Shown: one piece after another, positions 7,687-15,393 of the stretch
Layout: the number at the start of each line of letters is the position of its first letter
Numbering within the stretch: position 1 is the first letter of the stretch
Virus record (IMG/VR): IMGVR_UViG_3300021420_000018
Span: 59,708 to 123,707 of that record
Length of the DNA: 64,000 nucleotides
Reading direction: 5' to 3' (one strand)
From: a virus
The notes under the pieces: model-generated
Told to the model about the DNA's origin: nothing
The model's database searches: none
Seen by the model: the letters and a program-made list of their open reading frames with translations, nothing else
Made by a program: the position numbers and the translations under genes

Positions 7687-8481
7687 CTAAACTCTTCGGC
7701 CGAACATACTTGTGGCCGATCGCACTGCGTCGCGATATTGGTCGTACTGCTTCGGATACTCGCGCACCAATCTGCCGTCCAGCTCGACTCCCATCTCGGT
7801 TCGGACGTTTGCGCTCTGCTTGAAGAAGCGGGCCACTTTGCGGCGCGTGCACGCGGCGAACATTTCGCGGACCCAGGTGTGATCCATGGGCCGGAAGTTT
7901 TTCGTGTTGTTGCCAGACTCGCCGCCGATGATGCACCAGTGGTAGCCAACGAGGGCTGGCTCAAACTCTGGCATGAGATTTTCCAATAGCGGCTCGGCCG
8001 AAATGAATCGGACGTAGGCGGGAACTTCGCGCAAAGCATCCAGAGCACGCAGATGTTTCTTCATGCCGATGCTTGTTCCTAGCCACACGTTCTTGTAGTT
8101 GGAGCCCCCGGCCCAGTCGGCCGGCAGTCGCGCCGTTATCAGATTCGGCCGCTTCGTCAGCACTTGATAGATCATGTTTGGAGTGCGGCGAATGATGCTC
8201 CAGATCGCCGGACGCCACTCATCGGCATCCTGAATAAAGAAGTCGGAAAGCGAGCACGTGAACACAAGATCGCAGCGCCCTTCTCGTTCGGCTTCCTTCT
8301 GCCAGCGAATCGGGTCGTTCCAAGTCTTTGAGCGGACTACGGTATCGAATGCACCCTTGCCGCGCGTGCGGTTAATCATCGCCCTGGCATAGCAGTTGTC
8401 GCAGCACTCATTCACGTCGCGGCAGCCGATCCAGGGATTCCACGTTCTACCAGCCCAACTTATTTTTGTGGTCTCACCCAA
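7687..8481 (-). CDS. DUF5131 (phage Gp37/Gp68) family protein
   Basis: 264 residues. The N-terminus TKISWAGRTWNPWIGCRDV and CCDNCYARAM match the DUF5131/Gp37-Gp68 family, whose three Cys resemble a radical-SAM cluster site. Further family blocks include VFTCSLSDFFIQDAD, YQVLTKRPNL, VWLGTSIG, RFISAEPLLE and WCIIGGESG. The biochemical reaction of the family is not established. The start is TTG 8481, preceded by a strong GGAGAGGAG ribosome site; the ribosome site lies inside the HNH gene upstream. Confidence 0.9.
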   Translation of the reverse strand: MGETTKISWAGRTWNPWIGCRDVNECCDNCYARAMINRTRGKGAFDTVVRSKTWNDPIRWQKEAEREGRCDLVFTCSLSDFFIQDADEWRPAIWSIIRRTPNMIYQVLTKRPNLITARLPADWAGGSNYKNVWLGTSIGMKKHLRALDALREVPAYVRFISAEPLLENLMPEFEPALVGYHWCIIGGESGNNTKNFRPMDHTWVREMFAACTRRKVARFFKQSANVRTEMGVELDGRLVREYPKQYDQYRDAVRSATSMFGRRV

Positions 8482-9014
8482 GGTTTTTCTCCTCTCCTGA
8501 TATAAGACACAGCGCTCTTTCCGACGCCAAATCGCACCGCTATGTCTCGTTGCGTTCCGCTCGCTTTGCGAATCTTTGCTTTAAGTGCTTCGGAAATCCA
8601 TGCGGGATGATGTTTAGGACCGGTCCCAGGACGTTTTAAGCCAGCTACAGATCTTCCCTTGTTGCGCATGTCGTCCATGTTGTCTTGTTGGGTTCCAGCA
8701 AACAAGTGACCAGGATTGCAGCATGGCTTATTGTCGCAGTGGTGAAGAACAAAGCCTCGTCCCGGGTCACCTTTGGTGAGCATGAAAGCTAAAACATGCG
8801 CGCCGATAGTTTTGCCGTGGTGTAGCTCAAACTGCCCATAGCCATTAGGATAAAATGACGCTTGCCACGGCCAGCATTCTTCAGGACTTCCAATCTTTAC
8901 CTTCTGCCAAAATCTGTCGATGATCGGCAGCGCCGGACAATCGTGCCCCTTGGCAGATAGTATCCTTCCGCAGCGGTCACAGTATTTAGTCCACGGTCGC
9001 GGATCGCACGACAT
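8460..9014 (-). CDS. HNH endonuclease (HNH_3 type) with C-terminal HTH
   Basis: 184 residues. A CxxC...C zinc element at the N-terminus (YCDRCGRIL) is followed by the HNH_3 layout: CWPWQASFYPNGYGQF, then FVLHHCDNKPCCNPGHLFAG with NMDDMRNKGR. A C-terminal HTH follows (TQRDIAVRFGVGKSAVSYIR). It overlaps the DUF5131 gene by 22 nt. A promoter of the phage consensus lies so close upstream (-10 at 9024-9029) that the transcript would be nearly leaderless. It resembles the plus-strand HNH at 52399. Confidence 0.88.
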   Translation of the reverse strand: MSCDPRPWTKYCDRCGRILSAKGHDCPALPIIDRFWQKVKIGSPEECWPWQASFYPNGYGQFELHHGKTIGAHVLAFMLTKGDPGRGFVLHHCDNKPCCNPGHLFAGTQQDNMDDMRNKGRSVAGLKRPGTGPKHHPAWISEALKAKIRKASGTQRDIAVRFGVGKSAVSYIRRGEKPWVRPQK

Positions 9015-9023
9015 CGTGTTCGT

Positions 9024-9052
9024 ATGTTAGCTTGGCGGCCACGATATGTCAA
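9024..9052 (-). promoter_or_regulatory. Sigma-70-like promoter, phage consensus
   Basis: Minus strand: TTGACA (9052-9047), 17-nt spacer beginning TATCGTG and ending CAAGC, then TAACAT (9029-9024). The -35, spacer start and spacer end match the promoter at 26344 almost base for base. Transcription would begin about 3 nt before the HNH start codon. Confidence 0.65.
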
Positions 9053-9058
9053 TAAGTT

Positions 9059-9259
9059 TCACTTTGATTCTCCCTTTATCGGAAAGTACAGCAACGTCGG
9101 GGTCTTTTGAGCGCGCATCACGGCCGACCCGGAACGGATCCAGCGAAGCGGAGGCGGATTGTGCTCAAACGGCTCGAAGACTACCAGGCTCGTTATGCAC
9201 GCATCGCCTATCCAAAACCGTCGTAGCATTGCTTGTGCAAGTGGGCAGTTAAGCGACAG
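9059..9259 (-). CDS. Hypothetical small protein
   Basis: 66 residues beginning MLSLNCPLAQAMLRRFWIGD, not recognised. It overlaps the end of the methyltransferase-like gene by 11 nt. Its last codons run through a copy of the AAGGGAGAATC leader, so its 3' end also serves as leader for what follows. An upstream in-frame Met would lengthen it by 11 residues. Confidence 0.45.
   Translation of the reverse strand: MSLNCPLAQAMLRRFWIGDACITSLVVFEPFEHNPPPLRWIRSGSAVMRAQKTPTLLYFPIKGESK
9066..9077 (-). promoter_or_regulatory. Leader AAAGGGAGAATC before a broken gene start
   Basis: Minus-strand leader copy followed by a GTG that opens only 11 codons before TAA (ends ISWPPS). This suggests the gene that used this leader was truncated, with the HNH gene and its promoter now occupying the place. 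Confidence 0.6.
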
Positions 9260-9899
9260 CATGTGCCTCCGTTGGCGCGACGAGCAAGCCATAGTAATCC
9301 ACTCGGCGAAGTTTGATCTGGTAGCCTTTGGCTATCTTCGCCGTTGGACAGTGCTGAAGCAGTTGTGCGCGATCGCCGTATTCCATAAGTTCCACTTTTC
9401 CTGGAACGTCCCACTCTTCAGGGATGCCCATCACGGTCTTGGCCAGCTTTGATATCGGCATCCTGCCGGCGCCGTAGGTCACGCGGCCTCTGGTCAGGAA
9501 CACTGCGGTTGGCACCCGGATCCGAAATAGCACAGCTTGCCAGATGGCAAATGGGTCGCCAAAGCAGTCGATGTCGATCACGTTGTAGCGGCTTAACCCG
9601 CCATCTTCATCGAGTGCCGCGATCAGCCGCGGCGTTATCTTGAATCGGATCTGCCCGGGCTGCCTGGCTACCGAATCGATTGGTGTGTAGCTCTCCACGT
9701 TCAAGGGCGGCGGCGCGTTCTTCAGCTTGGATTGACGCCGGAGCTCGGTCCAGATTTTCCCTTCACCGGCGTAGAGATCGAGCACTCGTAGCGGCTCAAG
9801 TCCACCCTCTCGGATCACCTTGCGCCGGATGGCTGTCTTGTCATCCAGGCTCTGGTTGTCGGTCTTGAGTTTTAGTTTTGGCGATGGGAGCAGCGTCAT
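9249..9899 (-). CDS. Class I SAM-methyltransferase-like protein
   Basis: 216 residues from the ATG at 9899, which has AAGGAG six nt upstream. Residues about 36-50 hold a Rossmann motif I (LRVLDLYAGEGKIWTEL), and YTPIDSVA about 30 residues later could be the motif II acidic strand. NVIDIDCFGDPFAIWQAVL near 115 resembles the DxDPFGS motif IV of Trm1-type tRNA guanine methyltransferases. No NPPY or DPPY motif of DNA amino-methyltransferases is present. The substrate is unknown; a nucleic acid base is a reasonable guess. Confidence 0.6.
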   Translation of the reverse strand: MTLLPSPKLKLKTDNQSLDDKTAIRRKVIREGGLEPLRVLDLYAGEGKIWTELRRQSKLKNAPPPLNVESYTPIDSVARQPGQIRFKITPRLIAALDEDGGLSRYNVIDIDCFGDPFAIWQAVLFRIRVPTAVFLTRGRVTYGAGRMPISKLAKTVMGIPEEWDVPGKVELMEYGDRAQLLQHCPTAKIAKGYQIKLRRVDYYGLLVAPTEAHAVA

Positions 9900-9910
9900 G
9901 TTCTTCTCCT

Positions 9911-10285
9911 TCACGCGGCCTTGCTTGGCTTTTGTAGTCCGAGTTCCTTGAGCATCTTGATGCGCGCAAGGTATCTCAGAATCTTCGGGCCGGGAGACAT
10001 CGCGCCTTTGAGCACTTTATTGACGTAGGAAGAACTGCAGCCAATCTCCTTGGCGAAGTCGTCTTGATCGCGAGTGCCCTGGCGTTCCAGGAGCACCTTG
10101 ACGATCTTGGGCCATTTACTCTTGGGCACGGCGTTTTTGACACGATTGGATTTTCCTACTGCCATGCGAGACCACTCCGACCTTTGTTTGGGGCCGTACT
10201 TTTTGGCGCGAGCCCGGCCCCCTTTGGCACCTACTTCCTTGAAGAACTCCTTCATGATTTCTGATTTACTTTTTTCGGCTGACAC
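9911..10285 (-). CDS. XRE-type helix-turn-helix DNA-binding protein
   Basis: 124 residues. The first half is basic (GGRARAKKYGPKQRSEWSRM) and the second half contains a cI/XRE-like HTH at about 70-110: RDQDDFAKEIGCSSSYVNKV followed by LKGAMSPGPKILRYLARI. Start is GTG 10285, with AAGGAG 7 nt upstream. A TATAAT -10 box sits just before it, so it may be separately transcribed. A regulator or DNA-binding accessory protein of replication is likely. Confidence 0.65.
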   Translation of the reverse strand: MSAEKSKSEIMKEFFKEVGAKGGRARAKKYGPKQRSEWSRMAVGKSNRVKNAVPKSKWPKIVKVLLERQGTRDQDDFAKEIGCSSSYVNKVLKGAMSPGPKILRYLARIKMLKELGLQKPSKAA

Positions 10286-10304
10286 GTTTTAGCTCCTTCA
10301 GCAC

Positions 10305-10336
10305 ATTATATACCGTAGCCGCTAACGTTACTTGCT
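10305..10336 (-). promoter_or_regulatory. Candidate weak promoter (TATAAT)
   Basis: The 42-nt gap before the XRE gene contains TATATAAT on the minus strand. The region 15-20 nt further up reads TAACGTTAGC, close to the spacer start of the 18275 promoter, but the -35 position (AGCAAG) does not match TTGACA. Could be an activator-dependent relative of the phage promoter. Confidence 0.35.
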
Positions 10337-11206
10337 ATTTTTCAGTTCGGCTGCGATCTTGCGTCTGATTGTTTTCCACGCCTTTTGTGCGCGGTGCTGA
10401 CCGATCGTTCTCACGCCGCCGCATGGCTGACAAATCGACCGGAATGGTAACTCGCACATGGGGTCCGGATGCTTCCACGGCTGCTTGCACGTCGGACAGG
10501 AGTGGGTATGGTTTTCGACGATCTTGATATCCTCGGACGGCAGATCATCGCGGTCGGTGCCGATCATAAGTTCCACTTCCATCTTGTTGAGGGCGTCGCG
10601 CACGTTATAGCTCGACGCCTTGGCGATAGCTTCAAAGTCCAACGGATAACGGCCACCTTCTTTCTTGTAAATCCTGCGCAGATAATCCTCGATCTCGCCT
10701 TCGAGAGTGTCCTTGTCGAACACCAGGACGCGACATCGCGAAAGGAACCGGCCCTCGAATGCGGTGATGGAGTTACACGTGAAGAACCACACCGTCTTTG
10801 GAAGCATGGCTGTCGAATCCAGCTTCGATAGCAGCGAGTGTTGAGCGGCCAAAGTAATCTGATCCGCTTCGTCGCAGATCACGACGTGGTACGGCGCCGG
10901 CAGCCCTGTTGTGAAGTTGAAAGCCGCGAAGTGGCACATGTAGGCGACCTTCTCCACGGCCTCCAGGTCGCAGCTTTTCGATGGAATCGAATGCACTTCG
11001 GCTTTCAGTTCTTCGGCAATGGCCATAGCCATCGTTGTTTTGCCGCACCCACTCGGGCCCACAAACAGCCACGCGGACTCGAATGGCCGTTTGATGAAGG
11101 CTTCGAGAATCTTCCGCGGCTTATTCAAGCCGACGAACGAAGCCAAGCTGCGGGGGCGGTACTTCTCCGTTAGAGACTGCGGAAATGCGATTTTGGATTG
11201 GCTCAC
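10328..11206 (-). CDS. AAA+ clamp-loader-like ATPase (RFC/DnaX type)
   Basis: 292 residues. EKYRPRSLASFVGL at 14-27 is the classic clamp-loader N-terminus. Walker A GPSGCGKT is at 50-57, Walker B VVICDEAD at 108-115, sensor 1 FFTCNS near 141-146, and the LSRCRV arginine-finger motif at 155-160 is diagnostic of RFC/gp44 subunits. A zinc cluster (CPTCKQPW...CQPCGG) at about 233-262 replaces the usual collar domain. Start is GTG 11206 with the AAGGGAGAATC leader. It probably loads a host or phage sliding clamp, since no clamp gene is seen in this window. Confidence 0.88.
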   Translation of the reverse strand: MSQSKIAFPQSLTEKYRPRSLASFVGLNKPRKILEAFIKRPFESAWLFVGPSGCGKTTMAMAIAEELKAEVHSIPSKSCDLEAVEKVAYMCHFAAFNFTTGLPAPYHVVICDEADQITLAAQHSLLSKLDSTAMLPKTVWFFTCNSITAFEGRFLSRCRVLVFDKDTLEGEIEDYLRRIYKKEGGRYPLDFEAIAKASSYNVRDALNKMEVELMIGTDRDDLPSEDIKIVENHTHSCPTCKQPWKHPDPMCELPFRSICQPCGGVRTIGQHRAQKAWKTIRRKIAAELKNSK

Positions 11207-11465
11207 TGGCGATTGATTCTCCCTTTCTTGAAGTTGAAGTCATACTCCTGTTCAAAATGCTGCTTAGGCTCACCTGGGGATCGCCGAGTGCCCATAACAC
11301 TAGCTTGACGATCGAATCTACACCTACCTTGCGGTAGATATTGGTGCGGTGAGTTTCCACTGTTTTTTCTGAGATATTCAGATGAGCGGCTATCTCTTTG
11401 TTGACCTTGGCCTCACATAACAGCTTGATGATTTCCATTTCGCGGGTACTAAGGTCTAGCGTCAT
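11121..11465 (-). CDS. LuxR-type HTH protein
   Basis: 114 residues; residues 5-62 are a GerE/LuxR DNA-binding domain (LSTREMEIIKLLCEAKVNKE, HLNISEKTVETHRTNIYRKV). No receiver or autoinducer domain is attached. The last third is unrelated low-complexity sequence that runs 86 nt into the clamp-loader gene, passing through that gene's leader. The functional protein may simply be the N-terminal HTH, with the tail gained by loss of an earlier stop. Likely a phage transcription regulator. Confidence 0.75.
   Translation of the reverse strand: MTLDLSTREMEIIKLLCEAKVNKEIAAHLNISEKTVETHRTNIYRKVGVDSIVKLVLWALGDPQVSLSSILNRSMTSTSRKGESIASEPIQNRISAVSNGEVPPPQLGFVRRLE
11215..11226 (-). promoter_or_regulatory. 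Leader AAAGGGAGAATC (clamp loader)
   Basis: Minus-strand leader copy with 9 nt between its end and the GTG start of the clamp-loader gene. It lies inside the LuxR-HTH reading frame, and no RCCGNNAA hairpin is present here. Confidence 0.7.
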
Positions 11466-11471
11466 TTTGTA

Positions 11472-11687
11472 TTACTCCAGGTGAATGAGACGCCTTGGTC
11501 GCACTTCCAGTTCCGCGACTCTTCGGCGCAGTGCTTCGATCTCTTCGTTAGCCAGCGCTTTTTCGTGCATCTTGACGCGGCGTTCCCAGTTCTTTAGCGA
11601 CGTATTGAGACGGCGAATGCGCTTGAGCGTGGCCTTGACCATCTCTTGGGCCTCGGCCAGCTTGCGCTTACGTTTCTCGGTGTCCAC
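11472..11687 (-). CDS. Coiled-coil protein with shared tail RPRRLIHLE
   Basis: 71 residues, almost entirely charged helix (KLAEAQEMVKATLKRIRRLN, LANEEIEALRRRVAELE) with heptad spacing, ending VRPRRLIHLE. That ending is shared with several unrelated proteins in this window (18300, 20222, 21072, 21444, 27332). Short coiled coil plus tail would fit an adaptor or assembly factor. Function unknown. Confidence 0.65.
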   Translation of the reverse strand: MDTEKRKRKLAEAQEMVKATLKRIRRLNTSLKNWERRVKMHEKALANEEIEALRRRVAELEVRPRRLIHLE

Positions 11688-11691
11688 GGCT

Positions 11692-12789
11692 TTAGACGGA
11701 AACGCCTTGCTTCAACCCCGCCATGACTTTGGCGATGGAATCAGCTTCGGATTGGTCGTCGCGAAGGGCCACGATGCGAGGCTGATACAAGCGGGAGCCG
11801 GTGAAGTTCAGAAACACGACTTCAACCAGGCTGCCAACTTGGATCCCTTTATCCTTGCCGATCATGCTGGCTCTGCCGACTTCGCGCAGCTTGCCGTCAT
11901 CGAGCACGGCGAGCGTTGCTGAGTCGTGGCCCTTGTCGCCAATCCGAATAACTTCACACGTGCAAGACTTTAGAAACTTCAGCTTGAAATCCTGAGTGCT
12001 CACGCCGGCATGGTAGGGCATGTTAGTATTCTTGAATGCCGCGCCTTCTGCTCGTTCCTCTTTCAGGCATTTGAGCGCTTCCCTTTTCGCGACAACCGTT
12101 TTCCATGTCGGAATCACGATGAAGTGCGAACGAGCCTTGCGCTTCGGCAGTAGCTCCAATAGCTCAAGCCGCTGCGAGTAAGGCGCTCCGGAGACTTCCT
12201 TGCCGTTCGCCATGAAGATATCGAAGGCGATGTAGTCGTCGCCAACAATCTCGCCATCGAGGAAAAACGATTGCAGCTTGAGCAGGGCGAGATCCGCGGC
12301 CAGCGCCTGGCTGACAGGCACAGGGTTGCCGAGTTTGTTGTAGCCGGTGTAGACGCCGTTTGCGTATCGCAGTTGTCGGCGCTGGCCATCGATCTTTGGT
12401 TGCATGTAATAGCCCAAGGACTTCACATACGTCCCGGCATCTTCTTCGTTGATCTCGGCCAACTTCGAAACCGGAAACGGCGTCCTGTTGGTCATGGGAG
12501 CAACCGGCAGCGGCGAAGATGGTGCCTCTGCCACTGTGCCGTTCTTAACCAGCGAGTACCCATCTTTCAACTTTCCGGCAAGGATGCTGTTGTATTTCTG
12601 TTCCGCTTCCTCAAGTGGAAGAGGCGTAACTGTTCTAGTGCCGGGATGCAGCGTGTCGCCGATGCGGCCATTCTCGTAGTTGACGACGTAGCCGCCGTCT
12701 TTCTTTTCGAGAAAGAGCCGATATTCTTTGTGGGAACTTCCGCCTAAAGCCAGATCCGAATACTGCAAACGCACGCTCTTTATGCTCAT
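11692..12789 (-). CDS. ATP-dependent DNA ligase with N-terminal WGR domain
   Basis: 365 residues. Residues about 20-80 are WGR-like (KEYRLFLEKKDGGYVVNYEN, GRIGDTLHPGT). The nucleotidyltransferase core has motif I PKIDGQR with Lys132 for AMP attachment, motif III FFLDGE at 175-180, motif IV EGAAFK at 248-253 and motif V KLKFLK near 269-274. The OB fold follows (VGSLVEVVFLNFTGSRLYQP). It joins nicks or ends in duplex DNA with ATP. A Ku gene lies 4 kb upstream in the same operon and carries the same kind of RNA leader. Start set by the AAGGGAGAATC leader. Confidence 0.9.
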   Translation of the reverse strand: MSIKSVRLQYSDLALGGSSHKEYRLFLEKKDGGYVVNYENGRIGDTLHPGTRTVTPLPLEEAEQKYNSILAGKLKDGYSLVKNGTVAEAPSSPLPVAPMTNRTPFPVSKLAEINEEDAGTYVKSLGYYMQPKIDGQRRQLRYANGVYTGYNKLGNPVPVSQALAADLALLKLQSFFLDGEIVGDDYIAFDIFMANGKEVSGAPYSQRLELLELLPKRKARSHFIVIPTWKTVVAKREALKCLKEERAEGAAFKNTNMPYHAGVSTQDFKLKFLKSCTCEVIRIGDKGHDSATLAVLDDGKLREVGRASMIGKDKGIQVGSLVEVVFLNFTGSRLYQPRIVALRDDQSEADSIAKVMAGLKQGVSV

Positions 12790-12792
12790 CTT

Positions 12793-12824
12793 GATTCTCC
12801 CTTTGTCCGGTTCTCGGTCCGGGC
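12793..12824 (-). promoter_or_regulatory. Leader with RCCGNNAA hairpin (ligase)
   Basis: Minus-strand 6-bp stem (one G-U pair) with loop ACCGAGAA (12805-12824), immediately followed by AAAGGGAGAATC (12793-12804) and the ligase ATG. Confidence 0.8.
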
Positions 12825-13129
12825 TACCGTCGATCGATGTTGAACCAGGTCTCGCCCAACTGCTCTTTCTGATCCTTGGTCAGCATTTCGTTGAGTGCCT
12901 CGAACAGCTTGGCCTCGGGAATAGTTTTGGCGGCATCTTTCATAAGACCCGCCAGCTCGTTAGGGTTGAACTGCACCATCTCCAGTTTCTGTTTGTCGGT
13001 GAGTATCCGATTGAGAGTCTCAAAAAGTTTCTCTTCCCTCAGATACTCGGCGGCCGTCATGAATAACTCGGCCGTTTCATCTTCGGTCAGACGTCCCAGG
13101 TCGATTGATTGGGTCCCAAGTCTCAGCAT
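12824..13129 (-). CDS. Hypothetical protein with internal duplication
   Basis: 101 residues. Two similar halves: KLFETLNRILTDKQKLEM and KLFEALNEMLTKDQKEQL, each preceded by a helix (FMTAAEYLRE / LMKDAAKTIP). The protein is therefore a duplicated helical unit, acidic overall. No known family. AAGGAG ribosome site present. Confidence 0.6.
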   Translation of the reverse strand: MLRLGTQSIDLGRLTEDETAELFMTAAEYLREEKLFETLNRILTDKQKLEMVQFNPNELAGLMKDAAKTIPEAKLFEALNEMLTKDQKEQLGETWFNIDRR

Positions 13130-13197
13130 TTTCTTTCTCCTTCGGTCGAAGTGACTGCATAGATCGCGGAAGCCGTGATACCAGCAGTAGCTCTCGC

Positions 13198-13401
13198 TCA
13201 GATTCGGACTCCTTCACTGCGCGCCCACCTGTACAATCCCTCATCGTTCAGAATCCACTGGCGACGTTCCTCATCGTTTGAAACCCTGGCGCCGTCAGGT
13301 ATCGTGCCCTTACCGCCGTTGCCATCGTATCGGTAGATTGCGCCGAGGATGGCTTGATCCAGTTCTTTGCGGTGCTGTCGGATGAACTCGCGTATGGTCA
13401 T
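13198..13401 (-). CDS. Hypothetical small protein
   Basis: 67 residues from an ATG at 13401 that forms an ATGA overlap with the upstream stop. TIREFIRQHRKELDQAILGA then a Gly-rich turn and NDEERRQWILNDEGLYRWAR; the layout (helix, GGKG turn, helix) is common in small phage proteins of unknown role. Confidence 0.6.
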   Translation of the reverse strand: MTIREFIRQHRKELDQAILGAIYRYDGNGGKGTIPDGARVSNDEERRQWILNDEGLYRWARSEGVRI

Positions 13402-13886
13402 TTGACTGGAACAAGAACGCCGGCCGCATAGAACGGTTCTTTGACGAACGTACTCCGCTCCATGTCGTAATACATCGGCACCGGAACCAAGAGCTCCGGC
13501 ATCGTGGCTATCTTTTCGATATCGAGTACGTCCGAGTGCCTTCCACGAAACGCTTTTGTCCACTCCACGTCATGTTGGTAGCGTTCGTTAAGGTAGGCGA
13601 CGAAGGCCGCGTACTCGTCGGGCATCCAGTGGTACGGGTATTCGTGTGTGTGCCCATTGATTCCGTGGACTGCGGAGCCATCGCGCCACCGGACGACGCA
13701 GCCATTCTGGCGAGCCAGGATGTCGGCCGCGAATCCGTCAGCAGTGCCGTTATAAATCTTGGCCATGTATTCAAGCGTGGAGGGCGAGCCGCGATAGGTT
13801 TCGATTCGGCGAAGGCAGGTATCGCCGAAAACTGCATACTCTACTTCGTCCAAATAACTACACTTCCACTTGAACTGGATTGCCAT
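13398..13886 (-). CDS. Hypothetical protein
   Basis: 162 residues (MAIQFKWKCSYLDEVEYAVF), not recognised. Mixed alpha/beta, rich in aromatics and His (GHTHEYPYHWMPDEYAAFVA). Preceded by the AAGGGAGAATC leader and an RCCGNNAA-loop hairpin, so it belongs to the same regulon as Ku and ligase. Confidence 0.65.
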   Translation of the reverse strand: MAIQFKWKCSYLDEVEYAVFGDTCLRRIETYRGSPSTLEYMAKIYNGTADGFAADILARQNGCVVRWRDGSAVHGINGHTHEYPYHWMPDEYAAFVAYLNERYQHDVEWTKAFRGRHSDVLDIEKIATMPELLVPVPMYYDMERSTFVKEPFYAAGVLVPVK

Positions 13887-13891
13887 TTTTT

Positions 13892-13923
13892 GATTCTCCC
13901 TTTGCGCTCTTCCCGGTGAGCAC
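13892..13923 (-). promoter_or_regulatory. Leader with RCCGNNAA hairpin
   Basis: Minus-strand 6-bp stem (GTGCTC/GAGCGC, one U-G pair) with loop ACCGGGAA at 13904-13923, followed directly by AAAGGGAGAATC (13892-13903). Confidence 0.8.
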
Positions 13924-14237
13924 TACCGTGTTCTGAAAGCGTCTATCTCCGGATCGCCGTATCGGACGCGAAAAGCTTTCACCGCGGCGTTGAGAAGTTT
14001 CCATGAAGTTTGGGCAATGATGGTTTTACCGTCTGCGGTTTGGATAGCCACGCAAACCGCTGCATTGCCGCTCGTCATGCCGTGCGGCAACACGCCGATG
14101 CGTCCTATCATGGCCATGTCAGGTGATGCGTTGTCTTTCAAATCAGACCACGGATCGGTGTCAAGATTCATGGTTACTTGTAGCGGCGTCATTCCCGGCA
14201 CCAGACGCGGCGTGCGATTGTCGCCTTGCTCTGTCAT
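13923..14237 (-). CDS. Hypothetical protein
   Basis: 104 residues, not recognised. GMTPLQVTMNLDTDPWSDLK begins the body and a strand-rich stretch follows (AVCVAIQTADGKTIIAQTSW). It overlaps the end of the upstream gene by 77 nt, so a later start such as the Met at residue 16 (14192) is possible, though even that start falls inside the overlap. Confidence 0.55.
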   Translation of the reverse strand: MTEQGDNRTPRLVPGMTPLQVTMNLDTDPWSDLKDNASPDMAMIGRIGVLPHGMTSGNAAVCVAIQTADGKTIIAQTSWKLLNAAVKAFRVRYGDPEIDAFRTR

Positions 14238-15239
14238 TTTTGTTTGCCTCCAGTTCTCGAACGAAGTCGTCGTAGTTTAATAGGTGCGCGCCGATATGGC
14301 CGACGCGCAGTTTGGGCCTGTAGACATCGGCGGTCAAGCCGCGCTGATGAGACCCGATCCAAATGGTGCGCATGTCGCCCTTCTCGTCACGGCTGAAACG
14401 ATCCGAACGCAGATGGCGAAAGTGGGCCCGCACGTCGAATCTGACAGAGACGTGCCGGCCGGTCGGTGCGCTCCGCTGTAGATAACGGTACCGCGGTGCG
14501 TGGATGGACGTGATGTAGTAGGGACGGTCGGATTTCGGCAGACTCTTCAGTTCCGCGCCGTACTTCTGCCGATGCTCCGGTCTGATTTTTACAAACGTCA
14601 CGTTCTCGCTCATCAAGAAATGGCACAGGTTCACCGACGCGTGGTAGAGCCGCTTGGTCTGCGCAATCTCTTTATCCGCCCACCCAGGAGGCTCGTTCTC
14701 TTGCCGATAACCGCTGCCGAACTGAGTCTTCGGCCAGTCTTTGGTGTCCATGACGATTGTGAACGTGTAACCTTCTTTTGTGAACCAATCCGCCGACAAG
14801 GTATAAGGAGCCGAGACCGTTGCTTCACGTGAAGCACTGGCAGCCAGTAGCCGGCTACTCTGATCGCGCAGAAGCACGCCGCGATAGTCGGAACCGCCCG
14901 GGACCGGTTCTGCAAAGGCGAGGCCGGTCCTCAATGATTCCTTGTCCACGACGTTCAGCACGTGGTCGTAGTCGTAATGGAGACGGCCATCGAACTCGAT
15001 GAACGTCAGTGGATGCGGCACGCGAGGAAATGCCGTTTCATCCAGCTCCAGGTCGCGCAGTTCACTCACCTGATCGACTTCCAGGAAGTAGTGCACCGCT
15101 CGCGGCAGATCATTCTGAATGCACCAGGTGTGAACTACTTCCGGTTTCAGCTTGTCCGCTAGAGTCTTCAGATCAATCTGCCGGTATAGGCTCGCCACGT
15201 GGTGCTTGAAGTGCTGTTGGATGAAATCAAAGAACATAT
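14161..15239 (-). CDS. Hypothetical protein, C-terminal RAHF...IWIG module
   Basis: 358 residues from ATG 15239 (MFFDFIQQHFKHHV); a GTG at 15300 would add 20. The central part is alpha/beta. Near residue 295-320 there is SVRFDVRAHFRHLRSD followed by MRTIWIGSHQRGL. An R-x-H-[WF] then [KR]xxxxIW ending of this kind is common in phage and plasmid proteins and, from memory, resembles the C-terminal module of the AcrVA2 anti-CRISPR family. That link is a guess and needs a profile search. Function unassigned. Confidence 0.55.
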
Positions 15240-15393
15240 AACCTGCGTTGCGCTTCCCGATTGTAAATGCGTTGGCACGATTTGCACCGTCGCCAGCCAC
15301 GCGAATCGATGCGCGTATTTCGTTTGTTGTAGCTGTGGCCTCGTGGACAGCGGCTCTTGAGTGCGTTCCTCTGGCTGAGCACTGGACGGTGAT

